Positions 18,975-27,080 of a stretch of DNA of 64,000 nucleotides are shown here, piece by piece. Source of the stretch: an uncultured Paracoccaceae bacterium (GTDB lineage: Bacteria; Pseudomonadota; Alphaproteobacteria; Rhodobacterales; Rhodobacteraceae); assembly GCA_951812615.1 (NCBI GenBank), contig CATOSU010000002.1, positions 1,922,001 to 1,986,000 of the forward strand, written 5' to 3'. The notes under the pieces were generated by a model, which saw only the letters and a list, made by a program, of their open reading frames with translations, did no database searches and was not told the DNA's origin. Positions within the stretch are counted from its first letter, which is position 1. Every line of letters starts with the position of its first letter. Made by a program: the position numbers and the translations under genes.

Positions 18975-19880
18975 ATGCCAGACCCGATCACCATTCTGTG
19001 GGACCCCGCCGGTTTCAACCTGCCGTCGCTGGGGGCCCGCGCGCTCGTCGACATCTCCGACGGCGATACGCCCAATATCCGCATGCCGGTGCGGATGCTG
19101 TCCATCGACACACCAGAGGTCACCGCCAAATCCGAAACCGGCGCGGCAAAGGTCGATGTCAAGTTTCAGGAGCTTCGGCAATGGATCGAAGACGGGATCG
19201 CACCGGTCACCGACCGGTTTCGCAACCACATCCTTCCCAAGCTGGACGACCGCGCCGGCACCCGGCAGTTCGAACAGGGCAAGGCGGCAAGCGAATTTCA
19301 CAAGGCCCGCGTCGCCGAACGCCTCAAACGCCCGTCGGGCGTGCGCCGGAACCTGTTTGTCCGCATGGCGGACACGCAGTTCGACAGTTACGGCCGGCTT
19401 TTGGCCTATGTCGCGCCCAGCTATTCTTCCAAGGAACTCAAGACCATGAGTCGCAGGGACCGCGCCACGTTCAATCTGGACATGGTCGAAAGCGGCCACG
19501 CGGCGCCTTTCGTGCTCTTTCCGTCGATCCCGGGTGAGTTGGACCTGCCCATGTTCCTCGCGGCCGCGGTTGGCGCAATGGACAATGCCCTCGGCCAGTA
19601 TGCGGACCCGCTGCATCTGCCCGGCTATGAATACCGGATGCTCGAAAAGCTCCACCGCATCACCAAGAAGATCGCCGGCGGCCAGACGCTGAGCCACCGC
19701 GACCGGATCGCATGGCGCTCGCGCTATGCCTTCGACATGCGTGACCGCACCCTTTACGGGCCCGAAGCCTACATGTCCGTACCGCAGCCCTACCGGATCT
19801 GGGTCTGGCCCGAGGACGTGCGCACCGCAATCGGCGCCCTGAACCTGACCCCCGCCGCCGCGCTCGCCGCCGGGCCTTGA
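18975..19880 (+). CDS. Staphylococcal-nuclease-like (SNase fold) protein
   Basis: This 301-residue protein starts at ATG 18975 with an ideal AGGAG six bases upstream. Residues 24-49 hold the thermonuclease core: DISDGDT (Asp29, Asp31), then VRMLSIDTPEV with Arg40, Asp45 and Glu48, matching the calcium and catalytic residues of SNase. DSYGRLLAYV fits the later GRxxA block. No signal peptide is seen, so it should be cytosolic, unlike secreted nucleases. At 301 residues it is roughly twice the core domain, with long inserts. Whether it cuts nucleic acids is unproven. Confidence 0.75.
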   Translation: MPDPITILWDPAGFNLPSLGARALVDISDGDTPNIRMPVRMLSIDTPEVTAKSETGAAKVDVKFQELRQWIEDGIAPVTDRFRNHILPKLDDRAGTRQFEQGKAASEFHKARVAERLKRPSGVRRNLFVRMADTQFDSYGRLLAYVAPSYSSKELKTMSRRDRATFNLDMVESGHAAPFVLFPSIPGELDLPMFLAAAVGAMDNALGQYADPLHLPGYEYRMLEKLHRITKKIAGGQTLSHRDRIAWRSRYAFDMRDRTLYGPEAYMSVPQPYRIWVWPEDVRTAIGALNLTPAAALAAGP

Positions 19881-19916
19881 CCCGGCCAAGCGGTCTGCTA
19901 ATCAAAGCTGCAGGTC

Positions 19917-19993
19917 GGGCCTGTAGCTCAATTGGTTAGAGCAGAGCGCTCATAACGCTTTGGTTGGGGGTTCGAGTCCCTCCGGGCCTACCA
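19917..19993 (+). tRNA. tRNA with CAT anticodon (tRNA-Ile2 favoured, or elongator tRNA-Met)
   Basis: The 77-nt cloverleaf includes encoded CCA. The acceptor strands are GGGCCTG and CGGGCCT, the D stem is GCTC/GAGC, and the anticodon stem GAGCG/CGCTT closes loop CTCATAA. The T arm GGGGG-TTCGAGT-CCCTC is complete. CAT can be Met or the lysidine-modified Ile2. The CTCATAACGCTTTGGT stretch looks more like Ile2 genes, but I cannot settle it without comparison. Confidence 0.92.
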
Positions 19994-20532
19994 GTCAGTC
20001 CCGAGCTTTTTTGCGACTGAACGAACGTCTTGGAAAATTAAATTTTCGGCATGTTAAGTGGCAGCCCAGATGTCAGGGCCGGTTATTTTGGAGCTGAGAC
20101 CGCCGATTTGCGCGGCGCGCGGTGAGACGGCGGCAAGCGTCTCTGAGGAAGTCCAAACCAGTTTTCCGGGAGCATCGGAGGGGTGGGTTCGTACCGGAAC
20201 GGTTCCGGGTTCAGGAAAGAAGCGCGTGCTGGTCCGCCCAAAGCAGCGGCAAATCTCCGAGCCGTTTCACGGAAGCCCAGATCATCGGGATGATCAAAGA
20301 GCAAGAAGCCGGGATGCCGACTGCTGAGGTGTCCGCCACTGGCTAACCGGTCTGATATGTCGTGAACACGGTCGGCTTGTGTAAGACAGAAAACGCCCCA
20401 GGCGCTGCAGTTGCCAACACCCAAAATGAGCTAAACCACTTTAAGTGGTTGCGTGGAAAAGTGTTGCCCCGCTATTCCGCGATATCATCCCGCTAACAGG
20501 GAGTGTCCGGTTTCCGCATCGGGCGCGGCTTA
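19994..20532. other. Gene-poor stretch with insertion-sequence debris downstream of the tRNA
   Basis: These 539 bp between the tRNA and the aldehyde dehydrogenase end contain no intact gene. They hold the IS3-type orfA fragment listed separately. A minus-strand open stretch at about 20083-20260 ends in PENWFGLPQRRLPPSHRAP and may be a gene remnant of unknown family. A hairpin with arms AACCACTT and AAGTGGTT lies near 20435. The 3' flank of a tRNA is a usual integration site, but no att duplication was found. Confidence 0.55.
20258..20331 (+). mobile_element. Remnant of IS3-family transposase orfA
   Basis: The plus strand encodes RFTEAQIIGMIKEQEAGMP followed by TAEV, the conserved N-terminal helix-turn-helix of IS3-family (IS407/IS476-like) OrfA. 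The reading then ends in unrelated sequence (SATG, stop) where a full OrfA would continue with a CRRHG-type block. Only about 75 bp remain; orfB and the terminal repeats are absent. Confidence 0.75.
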
Positions 20533-21981
20533 TCAATCCTCCGGATTCCAGCCACCGATTTCCTTAACTTCCAGAAATTCCTCGATGCCCCATGGGCCGC
20601 CTTCGCGGCCGTTCCCGGATTGCTTGTAGCCTCCGAACGGGCAGCCCTCGGCAGCGGAGCGGAAATTGCCATTCATCTCGACCATTCCCGACCGCAGCTT
20701 GCGCGCTACGCGATTGGCGCGGGCGGGGTCCCGGGTCTGGACATAGTTCGTCAGGCCGTAGGGCGTGTCATTGGCAATCGCGATTGCCTCTTCCTCGGTA
20801 TCAAACGGCATCATCGACAGGACCGGGCCAAAGATTTCCTCGCGCATGATGGTCATGTCGTTGGTGCAATCGGCAAAGACCGTGGGGCGCGCAAAATAAC
20901 CCCGGTTGAGCCCCTCAGGGCGACCCTCGCCGCCAGCCACCAGCCGTGCGCCCTCCCTGACACCGGTGGCGATCATGTCCTGCACCTTGTTGAACTGCAC
21001 CTCGTTCACAAGCGGGCCGATATGCGCCCCGCGTTCCGAGGCCAGATTGACTTTCTGTGCCGCGGCCGCCGCCCTGGCCTGCTCGACCGCCTTTTCATAG
21101 CGCGAGCGATGGACAAGCATCCGCGTCGGCGCGTTGCAGGATTGACCGGAATTGTCGAAGCAATGGGTGGCTCCACGGGCGACAGCCTCGTCATCTGCGT
21201 CCTCGAAGACGATGTTTGCCCCCTTGCCCCCCAGTTCCAGCGTCACACGTTTGATCGTGTCAGCAGCGGACTTCGTGATCAGCTTGCCCGCGCGGGTGGA
21301 CCCGGTGAAGGAGATCATGTCGACATCCGGGTGCGCCGTGAGCTGCGTTCCCACGCCCGCGCCGTCGCCATTTACCAGATTGAATACGCCCGCGGGCACG
21401 CCGGCCTGGTGCACGATTTCCGCAAACAAAAGGGCCGACATCGGCGATTCTTCCGACGGTTTCAGCACCATCGTGCATCCCGCAGCCATGGCGGCAATAA
21501 CCTTGAGCGTGACCTGATTCATAGGCCAGTTCCAGGGCGTGATCAGCCCACAAACGCCAATCGGCTCGTAAAGTATCCGGTCATTCGGTGCATCCGTGCT
21601 GAGCGGGCACTCGAACTCGAAGGCATCCAGCGTCTTGATGAAGGCCTCGATGTGAACCTGACCAATCACGGTCTGCAACCCTTCGCCAAGGTCGATGGGC
21701 GCGCCCATCTCCTCGCTCTGGGCCTGGCCCATCTCGGCAGAGCGGGCGATGTAAATTTCAAGGATCTTTATCAGATAGCCCCGGCGGTCTTCCTTACTGG
21801 TCGCAGCCCAGCCGGGAAAGGCGGCCCTGGCCGCAGCGACGGCGGCGTCGGTGTCCGCCTGCCCGCCAAGTGAAATCGTGGCAAAAGGCTCTTCGGTCGA
21901 TGGGTTGATGACGTGATGATCGGCGCCATCAATCGAATCGACCCAAACGCCACCCACATAAAACTTGCGTGCGTCTTTCAT
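20533..21981 (-). CDS. NAD(P)-dependent aldehyde dehydrogenase
   Basis: This is a 482-residue member of the ALDH superfamily, which oxidises aldehydes to acids with NAD(P)+. It shows TPWNWP (Asn151, oxyanion hole), the coenzyme loop FTGSTRAG, Glu249 in LELGGKGA, and the nucleophile Cys282 in NSGQSCNAP. It is the last gene of a minus-strand operon with an ABC importer and an ABM monooxygenase, 4 bp after the latter. It probably oxidises an aldehyde made from the imported compound. The substrate is unknown. Confidence 0.93.
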   Translation of the reverse strand: MKDARKFYVGGVWVDSIDGADHHVINPSTEEPFATISLGGQADTDAAVAAARAAFPGWAATSKEDRRGYLIKILEIYIARSAEMGQAQSEEMGAPIDLGEGLQTVIGQVHIEAFIKTLDAFEFECPLSTDAPNDRILYEPIGVCGLITPWNWPMNQVTLKVIAAMAAGCTMVLKPSEESPMSALLFAEIVHQAGVPAGVFNLVNGDGAGVGTQLTAHPDVDMISFTGSTRAGKLITKSAADTIKRVTLELGGKGANIVFEDADDEAVARGATHCFDNSGQSCNAPTRMLVHRSRYEKAVEQARAAAAAQKVNLASERGAHIGPLVNEVQFNKVQDMIATGVREGARLVAGGEGRPEGLNRGYFARPTVFADCTNDMTIMREEIFGPVLSMMPFDTEEEAIAIANDTPYGLTNYVQTRDPARANRVARKLRSGMVEMNGNFRSAAEGCPFGGYKQSGNGREGGPWGIEEFLEVKEIGGWNPED

Positions 21982-21985
21982 GGGT

Positions 21986-22285
21986 TCAGGCCTTTGCCGA
22001 GACTTCGTTGCAGGTCAGCAATGTGACCTCCCCATCTAGGATCGGTTTGGCGATCCCAAAGAAACGGGCCACCACCTCGGAATTGTTATGTGCATCCATC
22101 GCGGTCTGATCGGCAAAACGTTCATAGGTCGTGAAAGTGCCGGGGCTCTGCGGATCTTCGGAAATGAAGAAGCCGACCGTGTTTGGCTCGTTCTTCTGCA
22201 CGTTGTCGGCCACCTCAAGGAGCGCCTGGCGCATCGTGTCGGCATAGCCGTCCTTGGTTTTGATGATCGCTGTGATGGTCAGCAT
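21986..22285 (-). CDS. Antibiotic biosynthesis monooxygenase (ABM/YgiN-type) domain protein
   Basis: This 99-residue single-domain protein begins MLTITAIIKTKDGYAD and contains FTTYERFADQTAMDAHNNS, the typical ABM dimeric alpha-beta barrel pattern with its conserved H. Family members include cofactor-free quinol oxygenases and aldehyde-producing or isomerase-like enzymes. It lies between livF (36-bp gap) and the aldehyde dehydrogenase (4-bp gap), so it should act in the same catabolic route. Confidence 0.88.
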   Translation of the reverse strand: MLTITAIIKTKDGYADTMRQALLEVADNVQKNEPNTVGFFISEDPQSPGTFTTYERFADQTAMDAHNNSEVVARFFGIAKPILDGEVTLLTCNEVSAKA

Positions 22286-22321
22286 GGTATCCTCCTGCGA
22301 TATTGGTGTGTTTCTGTTGTG

Positions 22322-23044
22322 CTAGAGCCCCACGAATTCCTCGATCAGATCGGGGTCAGCGATGGCTTCGGGGGAGAGCTCCTGTGCGATCTGGCCCTTT
22401 TGCATGACCATCACCCGGTCCGAGAGGCCGCGAATGAACTCAAGATTCTGTTCGACCAGAACAAAGGAGATCCCATAGACCGTCTTGAAATGCGTCAGAC
22501 GTTCCTGGATCTCCTCGATGATGGAGGGCTGAATACCTTCGGTCGGTTCATCCAACAGGATCAGCTTCGGTGAAGCGGCCAGACAGCGGGCCAGCGCCAG
22601 AAGCTGTTGCTCTCCGCCGGACAGCACGCCGCCTCGCCGGTCGAGCAGCGGCTTGAGGCGCGGGAAGTCTTCCAGAAGCCGTTCGATCAGCCCTTTTTCG
22701 CCATTGTTAACCGCCGCAATCTGCAGGTTTTCAAGAACGCTTAAAGCCGGGAAAATCTGCCGCCCCTGCGGCACATAGCCGATGCCTGCCCGTGCGCGCC
22801 GTTCCGGCTTCCAGCCGGTGATGTCCTGCCCCCGATAGGCGACCGACCCGCCGGTGGCCTTCAGGTGCCCCATTATGGTGCGCAACAGCGTTGTCTTGCC
22901 CATGCCGTTATGGCCCAGGATGCCGACAAATTCATTTTCGCCGACCGAGAGGTCAATGCCCAGAAGGATGGGGATCTTGCCATAGCCGCCTGTAAGGCCA
23001 GAGACCTTCAGCAATTCAGGCTGCTGTTTTGCCGAGATAGACAT
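22322..23044 (-). CDS. ABC transporter ATP-binding protein, LivF/UrtE type
   Basis: This is a 240-residue cytoplasmic ATPase of a branched-chain amino-acid/amide importer. Walker A is GHNGMGKTT, the signature is LSGGEQQLLALARC, Walker B is LILLDEPTEGIQP and the switch His follows. I start at ATG 23044 (MSISAKQQPE) because GAAAGGG precedes it; an in-frame ATG exists 15 bp upstream. It overlaps the end of livG by 29 bp. GHNGMGKTT is typical of UrtE-like subunits. Confidence 0.93.
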   Translation of the reverse strand: MSISAKQQPELLKVSGLTGGYGKIPILLGIDLSVGENEFVGILGHNGMGKTTLLRTIMGHLKATGGSVAYRGQDITGWKPERRARAGIGYVPQGRQIFPALSVLENLQIAAVNNGEKGLIERLLEDFPRLKPLLDRRGGVLSGGEQQLLALARCLAASPKLILLDEPTEGIQPSIIEEIQERLTHFKTVYGISFVLVEQNLEFIRGLSDRVMVMQKGQIAQELSPEAIADPDLIEEFVGL

Positions 23045-23741
23045 CGCGCACCCTTTCATTGCTCAGAATGGCCTCGGTCGTGTCTTCGATAAGGATTTCC
23101 CCCTGATGAAAGACCGTGACCTGTTTGCCGATCATGCGGATGAACTGCATGTCGTGTTCCACGACGATCAGCGCATGGCTCTGGTTGAGTTCGTGAATTA
23201 TTTTGGCCAGACGGGCGGTTTCTTCCGCCGAAAGCCCCGCCGCCGGTTCATCCAGCAGGATCAGTTCGGGGCCCTCGGCGATCACCATCGACAATTCCAC
23301 AAACTGGCGCTGCCCATGGGCCAATTGCCCCACCGTCTCGCCCGCGATATGCGCGATGCCCATCCGCTCCAGCGTTTTCTGCACGATTTCGTCGCGCTCG
23401 CGCCTGTCTTTGGTGCCGCGCACGGCGACCCAGACGTTTTCGCGAACGCTCAACCCATCGAAGACATTCGGCACCTGCGTCTTGATCCCAACGCCGCGCT
23501 TGGCGATGGCAGAGGTCTCAATCCCGCCTATCGGCGCACCGTTCAGCAGGACTTCGCCATGGGTTGGGACGTATTGTCCCGTGACGGCTTTGAAGAATGT
23601 GCTTTTGCCCGCACCGTTGGACCCGATGAGACAACGCAGTTCTCCCTTGGCAAGCGAGAAGTCAACATTGTGCAGCGCTTTCACGCCGCCAAAGTGCTTG
23701 CAAAGCCCCCTGGTCTCAAGAAGCGGCTGACCGGCGCTCAT
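23016..23741 (-). CDS. ABC transporter ATP-binding protein, LivG/UrtD type
   Basis: This is the 241-residue second ATPase of the importer. Walker A is GSNGAGKST, the signature-like region is LAHGQRQFVELSMV, Walker B is LILLDEPAAGLS, and EHDMQFI holds the switch His. The ABC signature reads AHGQRQ rather than LSGGQ, as in UrtD-type proteins. ATG 23741 gives a 4-bp ATGA overlap with the permease gene; an alternative start at 23765 would overlap more. Confidence 0.93.
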   Translation of the reverse strand: MSAGQPLLETRGLCKHFGGVKALHNVDFSLAKGELRCLIGSNGAGKSTFFKAVTGQYVPTHGEVLLNGAPIGGIETSAIAKRGVGIKTQVPNVFDGLSVRENVWVAVRGTKDRRERDEIVQKTLERMGIAHIAGETVGQLAHGQRQFVELSMVIAEGPELILLDEPAAGLSAEETARLAKIIHELNQSHALIVVEHDMQFIRMIGKQVTVFHQGEILIEDTTEAILSNERVRDVYLGKTAA

Positions 23742-24742
23742 GGCGCGCGCTCTTGTTTCAGCCACGCCAGAGCCCTGTTCAGACCGTCATTCAGCAAAGG
23801 CAACAGGCCGCGCGGCACCAGCAGCACAAAGACGATCAGGATCGCCCCGAGCGCCACGTTCGGATCGATCCATCCCGAACGCCCAAGCGAAGTGGTGATC
23901 ATCAAAAGCGCAATGCAACCGATCACCGGGCCGACCAGTGTGGCAAGGCCCCCGACAATCACCCAAATCAGGATGCGCGCAGTGCTGGCCATGTCGAACA
24001 TGGTTGGCGCTACGAACACCGAATTGGCGAAGATCATGCCGGAAATCCCCGCGATCCCCGCCCCGATACAAAAGAAAGCCAGCTTGTAAGGCCGCGCGTC
24101 ATAGCCCAAAAGCTCGGCCCGCGTTTCGTTCTCGCGGATCGCGACGACGATGCGACCAAAGCGGCTGGCCAGAACCGCTTTGCACAGAAAATAGCAGGTG
24201 AAAAGACAGACCACCGCGACGCCATAGAGCGCCTCAGGCGACAGAACTTTTCCGTTCAACGGGTTCTCCAGAAAGGGTGTTCCAGGCATTCCGTTGAACC
24301 CGCCAAGCCGGGCCTTGCCGATGGCATATGCATCGCCGCCGGTGCTGTTAACCAATTTGAACAGGATCAAGGTGACGGTGAGTGTGATTACCCCCAGATA
24401 GACGTCGTTCAGGCGTCCGTAGAACATGAAATACCCAAGGGCGGCGGCAAAGACCGTCGGTATGACAACGGCAAGCAATGCGGCATAGATCGTCGCGTCA
24501 AAGTTCCAGGCCCCGACAGCGTAGGCATAGCCGCCCAGGCCAAAGAAGGCTGCCTGCCCGAAACACAGGATCCCGCCGTAACCCCAGATAAGGGCAAGGC
24601 TCAGCGCCAGGATCGCCAGGCTGATATAGATCGTGCTTGAGATGATCGTGTAAAACTCAACGTTCCGCGGAAAGACGAAGAGCGCGAAGAGCCCGATCAG
24701 CGCCACTGCGGTCAGTTCCACGCTGCTGCGTGTCAGGCGCAT
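23738..24742 (-). CDS. ABC transporter permease, LivM/UrtC type
   Basis: This 334-residue inner-membrane permease has about ten hydrophobic segments and the family block LIWGYGGILCFGQAAFFGLGG. The cytoplasmic coupling region is VAIRENETRAELLGYD. It starts at ATG 24742, where the stop of the upstream permease overlaps by one base (TGATG). It pairs with the LivH-like subunit to form the membrane channel. Confidence 0.93.
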   Translation of the reverse strand: MRLTRSSVELTAVALIGLFALFVFPRNVEFYTIISSTIYISLAILALSLALIWGYGGILCFGQAAFFGLGGYAYAVGAWNFDATIYAALLAVVIPTVFAAALGYFMFYGRLNDVYLGVITLTVTLILFKLVNSTGGDAYAIGKARLGGFNGMPGTPFLENPLNGKVLSPEALYGVAVVCLFTCYFLCKAVLASRFGRIVVAIRENETRAELLGYDARPYKLAFFCIGAGIAGISGMIFANSVFVAPTMFDMASTARILIWVIVGGLATLVGPVIGCIALLMITTSLGRSGWIDPNVALGAILIVFVLLVPRGLLPLLNDGLNRALAWLKQERAP

Positions 24743-25608
24743 CAGATCGACCGCCTGAAGAACCGGCCGGTGATTCCGTTTGGCAGGAAACGAAGCAGGA
24801 TGATGGCCGCAAAAAGAAGGGCCGCGTCGCCCACAACCGGGGTTGTGGCGAAGGTTGTCAGCGTACCGACCGAGCCCAGCAGACCCGAGGCGCTGACAAG
24901 GCCGGTCAGGATCGCCTCGCCGCCCGAAATCACAGTGATGAATGCCTTGGCGACATAGGCCTTGCCCATGGTGGGCACGACCCCGGACAAGGGGGCGAGC
25001 AGCGCACCCGCCAGGCCGCTGAGCGCCGCGCCGGCCGTAAAGGTGACGGAATAGACCTTGGAGGGGCTGATCCCCAGCGATGCCGCCATTTCCGAGTTCT
25101 GCATGGTGCCGCGCGCGATCAGGCCAAGCCTGGTGAAGCGCAACAGCAGATAGCACCCGATCAGCAGAACCAACGTCACCGCGACGATAAACATCTCATA
25201 GACGCTGACGCGGTATTGGCCGACCGTGAAACTGCCGAACGGGGCCGAAATGCCGGCGACCGAATTGCCAAAGAGCATCGTCGCCGCCCCGATCAACAGA
25301 AGGCTCAGCCCCCATGTCGCCAGCATCGTGTCGATCATCCGCCCATAGAGGTGGCGCACGACCAATCGCTCGATCACAAAGCCGATGACGGCGACGATGG
25401 CTGGCGCCACCACCAGCATCGAAACCACGATGGGGATCCCCGCCTGCGTCGCGAATACCGTCGTAAATCCGCCCAGCATGATGAACTCGCCATGGGCCAG
25501 GTTGATTACCCGCATCATCCCGAAAATCACCGCCAGCCCCGCGCAGACCAACGCGAGCGATGAAACAGAAAACAGGATCTGCAGGATCAGGACGATTACA
25601 TAATCCAT
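24742..25608 (-). CDS. ABC transporter permease, LivH/UrtB type
   Basis: This 288-residue permease contains VIFGMMRVINLAHGEF near the N-terminus and ARGTMQNSEMAASLG as the coupling helix, both standard for LivH/UrtB proteins. ATG 25608 (MDYVIVLILQILF) leads directly into the first span. It sits 74 bp after the binding-protein gene and is translationally coupled to the LivM-like subunit. Confidence 0.93.
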   Translation of the reverse strand: MDYVIVLILQILFSVSSLALVCAGLAVIFGMMRVINLAHGEFIMLGGFTTVFATQAGIPIVVSMLVVAPAIVAVIGFVIERLVVRHLYGRMIDTMLATWGLSLLLIGAATMLFGNSVAGISAPFGSFTVGQYRVSVYEMFIVAVTLVLLIGCYLLLRFTRLGLIARGTMQNSEMAASLGISPSKVYSVTFTAGAALSGLAGALLAPLSGVVPTMGKAYVAKAFITVISGGEAILTGLVSASGLLGSVGTLTTFATTPVVGDAALLFAAIILLRFLPNGITGRFFRRSI

Positions 25609-25682
25609 CTGGGATTTTGCCTTGCAAGTCGGAGCAGAGACCGCGCGGAAGGCAAAGAGCCCCCCGCGCGGCACTGGCTCAG

Positions 25683-26930
25683 TTACCCATCCCGGGAGGT
25701 GATGGTGTAGTGAGTGTTATCGTCGGGGTTGGCAATCAGGTCGCAAACTTCTGCTGTGTCCGTGGGGGCCAACTGGTCAAAAGACTTCAGGACGTCAAAG
25801 GCATTGTCTTTCACCACGCCGATATGCACATCCTGAATGCAGTGATGCGTGGCCGGATCGATAGTGGACTTGCCACCCGGGCCATCAACCACCGAATTGG
25901 CCTCCAGCGTTTCGATCACCGGCATCCGATCAGCGGTGCCCGCCTTTTCAACCGCCTGAGCCCAGTGATAAATCGCGTAATAGGCGGCCGAGGCGAGTTC
26001 GTTGATATAGGGCGCACCCGCTCCGAATTTGCTGTTCAGCCGCTCCAGGAATGCCATGTTCGCAGGTGTGTCAAGCTCCTGCATATAGGCATAGGCTGCA
26101 TACATCCCGTCGGATTCCTCGCTGGACAGCACGATATGTTCGTTGCCAACGCCGAAATCGGTGGAGAACATCGGCAAGCTGCCCGCCAGACCCGACGCCG
26201 CCCATTGACGGAAGAAGGACATGTGATTGCCGCCCACCAGCAGCGTATAGAGCAAGTCAGGCTTGGCCGCCTGGATGTTCTTGATCGTCGGGCCAAACTC
26301 GGTCACATCCAGTGGGAAATACTCGTCGGCGACCACTTCGCCACCGTGGGATTCGACATAGTGCTTGACCCAGCGGGCCGAGATCCAGCCATAGTTGTAG
26401 TCCGCCGCGATCACATAAACTTTCTTGCCGTTGAACTTGTCCATGACATGGGGAACAAGCTTTTCGATGGTCTGCGCGGGCGTGGTGCCGGTGCAGAAAT
26501 AGTTGCGGTCGCAGGCCCCACCTTCGTAAAGCGTCGGGTAGAAGTAGAGTGTCTGATAACGACGCAGAAGTGGACGGATGGCCTCGCGCGAAGCCGAGGT
26601 GATCCCGCCAAAGACAGCCGATACACGTTCCCGTGTCGCGGCTTCGGTCGCGAATTGGGTATAAAGTTGCAGGTCTGATTGCGGGTCATAGCTGATCAGG
26701 TCGATCTGCTTGCCCAAAAGCCCGCCTTTCTGATTGATCTCGTCCACGGCCAGCTGCATCGTCGCCACCTGTGGTTGGCCATAGATGTCAAGCCCGCCGG
26801 ACACATCCGTTATGTTCGCAATCTTGATGGTGTCGCCGGCCGCTTGGGCGCGTGTGATCAGCCCGGGTGCTGCAAGCGTGCCGATCATCGCTGCGCCGCT
26901 CTTCAGAACGGTTCTTCTCTTCAAAGACAT
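25683..26930 (-). CDS. Periplasmic substrate-binding protein, urea/amide (UrtA/FmdD-like) family
   Basis: This 415-residue protein starts at ATG 26930 behind a GGGGAG ribosome binding site. Its N-terminus SLKRRTVLKSGAAMIGTLAA is a twin-arginine-type signal with cleavage near AQA, so it may be exported folded. The mature part is a type-I periplasmic fold (IKIANITDVSGGLDIYG) with NGKKVYVIAADYNYGW and DVTEFGPTIKNIQAAKPD. These are close in style to UrtA and short-chain-amide binding proteins rather than to leucine-binding ones. It is the solute receptor of the liv-type operon. Confidence 0.9.
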   Translation of the reverse strand: MSLKRRTVLKSGAAMIGTLAAPGLITRAQAAGDTIKIANITDVSGGLDIYGQPQVATMQLAVDEINQKGGLLGKQIDLISYDPQSDLQLYTQFATEAATRERVSAVFGGITSASREAIRPLLRRYQTLYFYPTLYEGGACDRNYFCTGTTPAQTIEKLVPHVMDKFNGKKVYVIAADYNYGWISARWVKHYVESHGGEVVADEYFPLDVTEFGPTIKNIQAAKPDLLYTLLVGGNHMSFFRQWAASGLAGSLPMFSTDFGVGNEHIVLSSEESDGMYAAYAYMQELDTPANMAFLERLNSKFGAGAPYINELASAAYYAIYHWAQAVEKAGTADRMPVIETLEANSVVDGPGGKSTIDPATHHCIQDVHIGVVKDNAFDVLKSFDQLAPTDTAEVCDLIANPDDNTHYTITSRDG

Positions 26931-27000
26931 GGATAAACTCCCCTGCTGTCGTTTTTCTTTGGGCTTGTGGCAGAAAGCGTTTCGTCGACCACATGATACG

Positions 27001-27016
27001 TTATTATGAAATAATT
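27001..27016. promoter_or_regulatory. Candidate operator upstream of the binding-protein gene
   Basis: TTATTATGAAATAATT is an imperfect palindrome (TTATT-ATGA-AATAA) about 70 bp before the binding-protein start. Its half ATGAAATAATT recurs as ATGAAATAGTT at 28340-28350, in front of the MarR gene. This suggests that both are bound by that MarR protein. Confidence 0.45.
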
Positions 27017-27080
27017 CACTTTTCACCTATTTAGTCAATGATGAAGAACGAACTAATTTTTCAGGCTGAAAAACAGATGT

